The position numbers were made by a program, and so were the translations under genes. From a virus: DNA of 20,568 nt. Where the stretch lies: IMG/VR virus record IMGVR_UViG_3300031772_000358, positions 1 through 20,568 of that record; one strand, 5' to 3'. Positions 20,213-20,568 of the stretch are shown one piece after another (the first letter of the stretch is position 1; every line of letters begins with the position of its first letter). A model generated the notes under the pieces. It saw nothing but the letters and a program-made list of their open reading frames with translations, had not been told where the DNA came from and did not search any database.

Positions 20213-20568
20213 TTAGCTGAGTCCCACTATTGGGTTCATGATGGCGTAGAGGGCCTTCACTTCAGCAGCGGTCAGACACTTGCCAGTCAGGAAGGGCATC
20301 GCCATCCGACCGTGGAACTCGTTGGTTGGCACGGCGGTCACGCCTGAACACCCAATGGTCAGGGGTGTTGCGCCAGGGATGATGTCAATGAACGCGCCGG
20401 TCTCGGTCGTAACGCTGGTCACAGCCACGCCATTGACGTACAGGGTTAGCGTCGGGGTTATCAGCACGCCATCCATTGTGGCCACTGCCCACTGCCACTG
20501 GCCCTGCGTGACAAGGGGGCCTACGGCTATCTCGCTGGCGTTCGCCGTGTCGTCGTACAGTTCCAGGT
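20213..20568 (-). CDS. LamG domain virion protein, C-terminal part (same gene as 1..548)
   Basis: This is the remainder of the 258-aa LamG protein that begins at 548. Bases 20442-20568 duplicate 1-127, so only 20213-20441 adds new sequence. It encodes the last strands of the jelly-roll (LTLYVNGVAVTSV, PLTIGCSGVTA, HGRMAMPFLTGK) and the closing LTAAEVKALYAIMN helix, which is typical of LamG-type phage proteins. The stop is TAA at 20213-20215, and the zinc-ribbon gene starts one base later. A reader who treats the window as linear would wrongly record two truncated genes. Confidence 0.85.
   Translation of the reverse strand, partial: LELYDDTANASEIAVGPLVTQGQWQWAVATMDGVLITPTLTLYVNGVAVTSVTTETGAFIDIIPGATPLTIGCSGVTAVPTNEFHGRMAMPFLTGKCLTAAEVKALYAIMNPIVGLS
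20442..20568. repeat. Terminal direct repeat, right copy (contig circularisation overlap)
   Basis: This is an exact copy of 1-127. Removing one copy leaves a 20,441-bp circle in which the LamG reading frame is continuous (777 nt including the stop). Confidence 0.95.

Noticed and set aside
1-20568. tRNA genes or CRISPR arrays
   Set aside because: No cloverleaf-like sequence or regularly spaced short repeats were seen on reading both strands.

Overview
The window is one essentially complete, small, tailed-phage (siphovirus-type) genome. Its first 127 bases are repeated exactly as its last 127 (1-127 = 20442-20568). That is what an assembler leaves when it walks round a circular, or terminally redundant, molecule, so the unique genome is 20,441 bp. 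A LamG-domain virion gene runs across the artificial ends. The host is not evident: base composition is moderately GC-rich, Shine-Dalgarno sites are canonical (AGGAGG/GAGGTG), and no tRNA, integrase or host gene is present. The style of several virion proteins recalls phages of actinobacteria and related environmental bacteria; this is an impression only.

Layout. All but one gene lie on the minus strand and read in conventional head-to-tail order. From about 9.5 kb downward: a NUMOD3-like repeat protein, a 190-aa unknown, an AT-rich control region (8181-8440), a 75-aa unknown, an HNH endonuclease, small terminase, large terminase, a two-helix membrane peptide, portal, MuF-type minor head protein, a one-helix membrane protein, ClpP-like prohead protease, HK97-fold major capsid protein, two small virion-type proteins, and the LamG protein that crosses the contig ends. 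Continuing from 20.2 kb downward: a zinc-ribbon peptide, head-tail connector, HK97 gp10-like protein, tail-terminator-like protein, a 54-aa peptide, three related tail-tube-type proteins, a tail assembly chaperone pair joined by a predicted -1 frameshift, tape measure, a 782-aa LamG-bearing tail-tip protein, and two tandem paralogous fibre/receptor-binding-type proteins. The only plus-strand gene (9612-10034) has its own sigma70-like promoter and encodes a small SANT/Myb-like helical protein, a candidate regulator.

Most notable points. (1) A 115-bp inverted repeat (88/115 identical, with a 42-bp perfect core) brackets the whole chaperone-to-fibre tail module: 10138-10252 against 16159-16273. 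(2) The large terminase has no ATG/GTG/TTG before its Walker A motif; an ACG codon 6 nt after a perfect AGGAGG is the best start. (3) A canonical C CCT TTA slip site lies in the chaperone gene. (4) No endolysin, replication, recombination or lysogeny gene is recognisable although the circle is closed. Several small genes (20032-20211, 17892-18056, 5790-5960) and the boundary-crossing LamG gene were found by direct reading.
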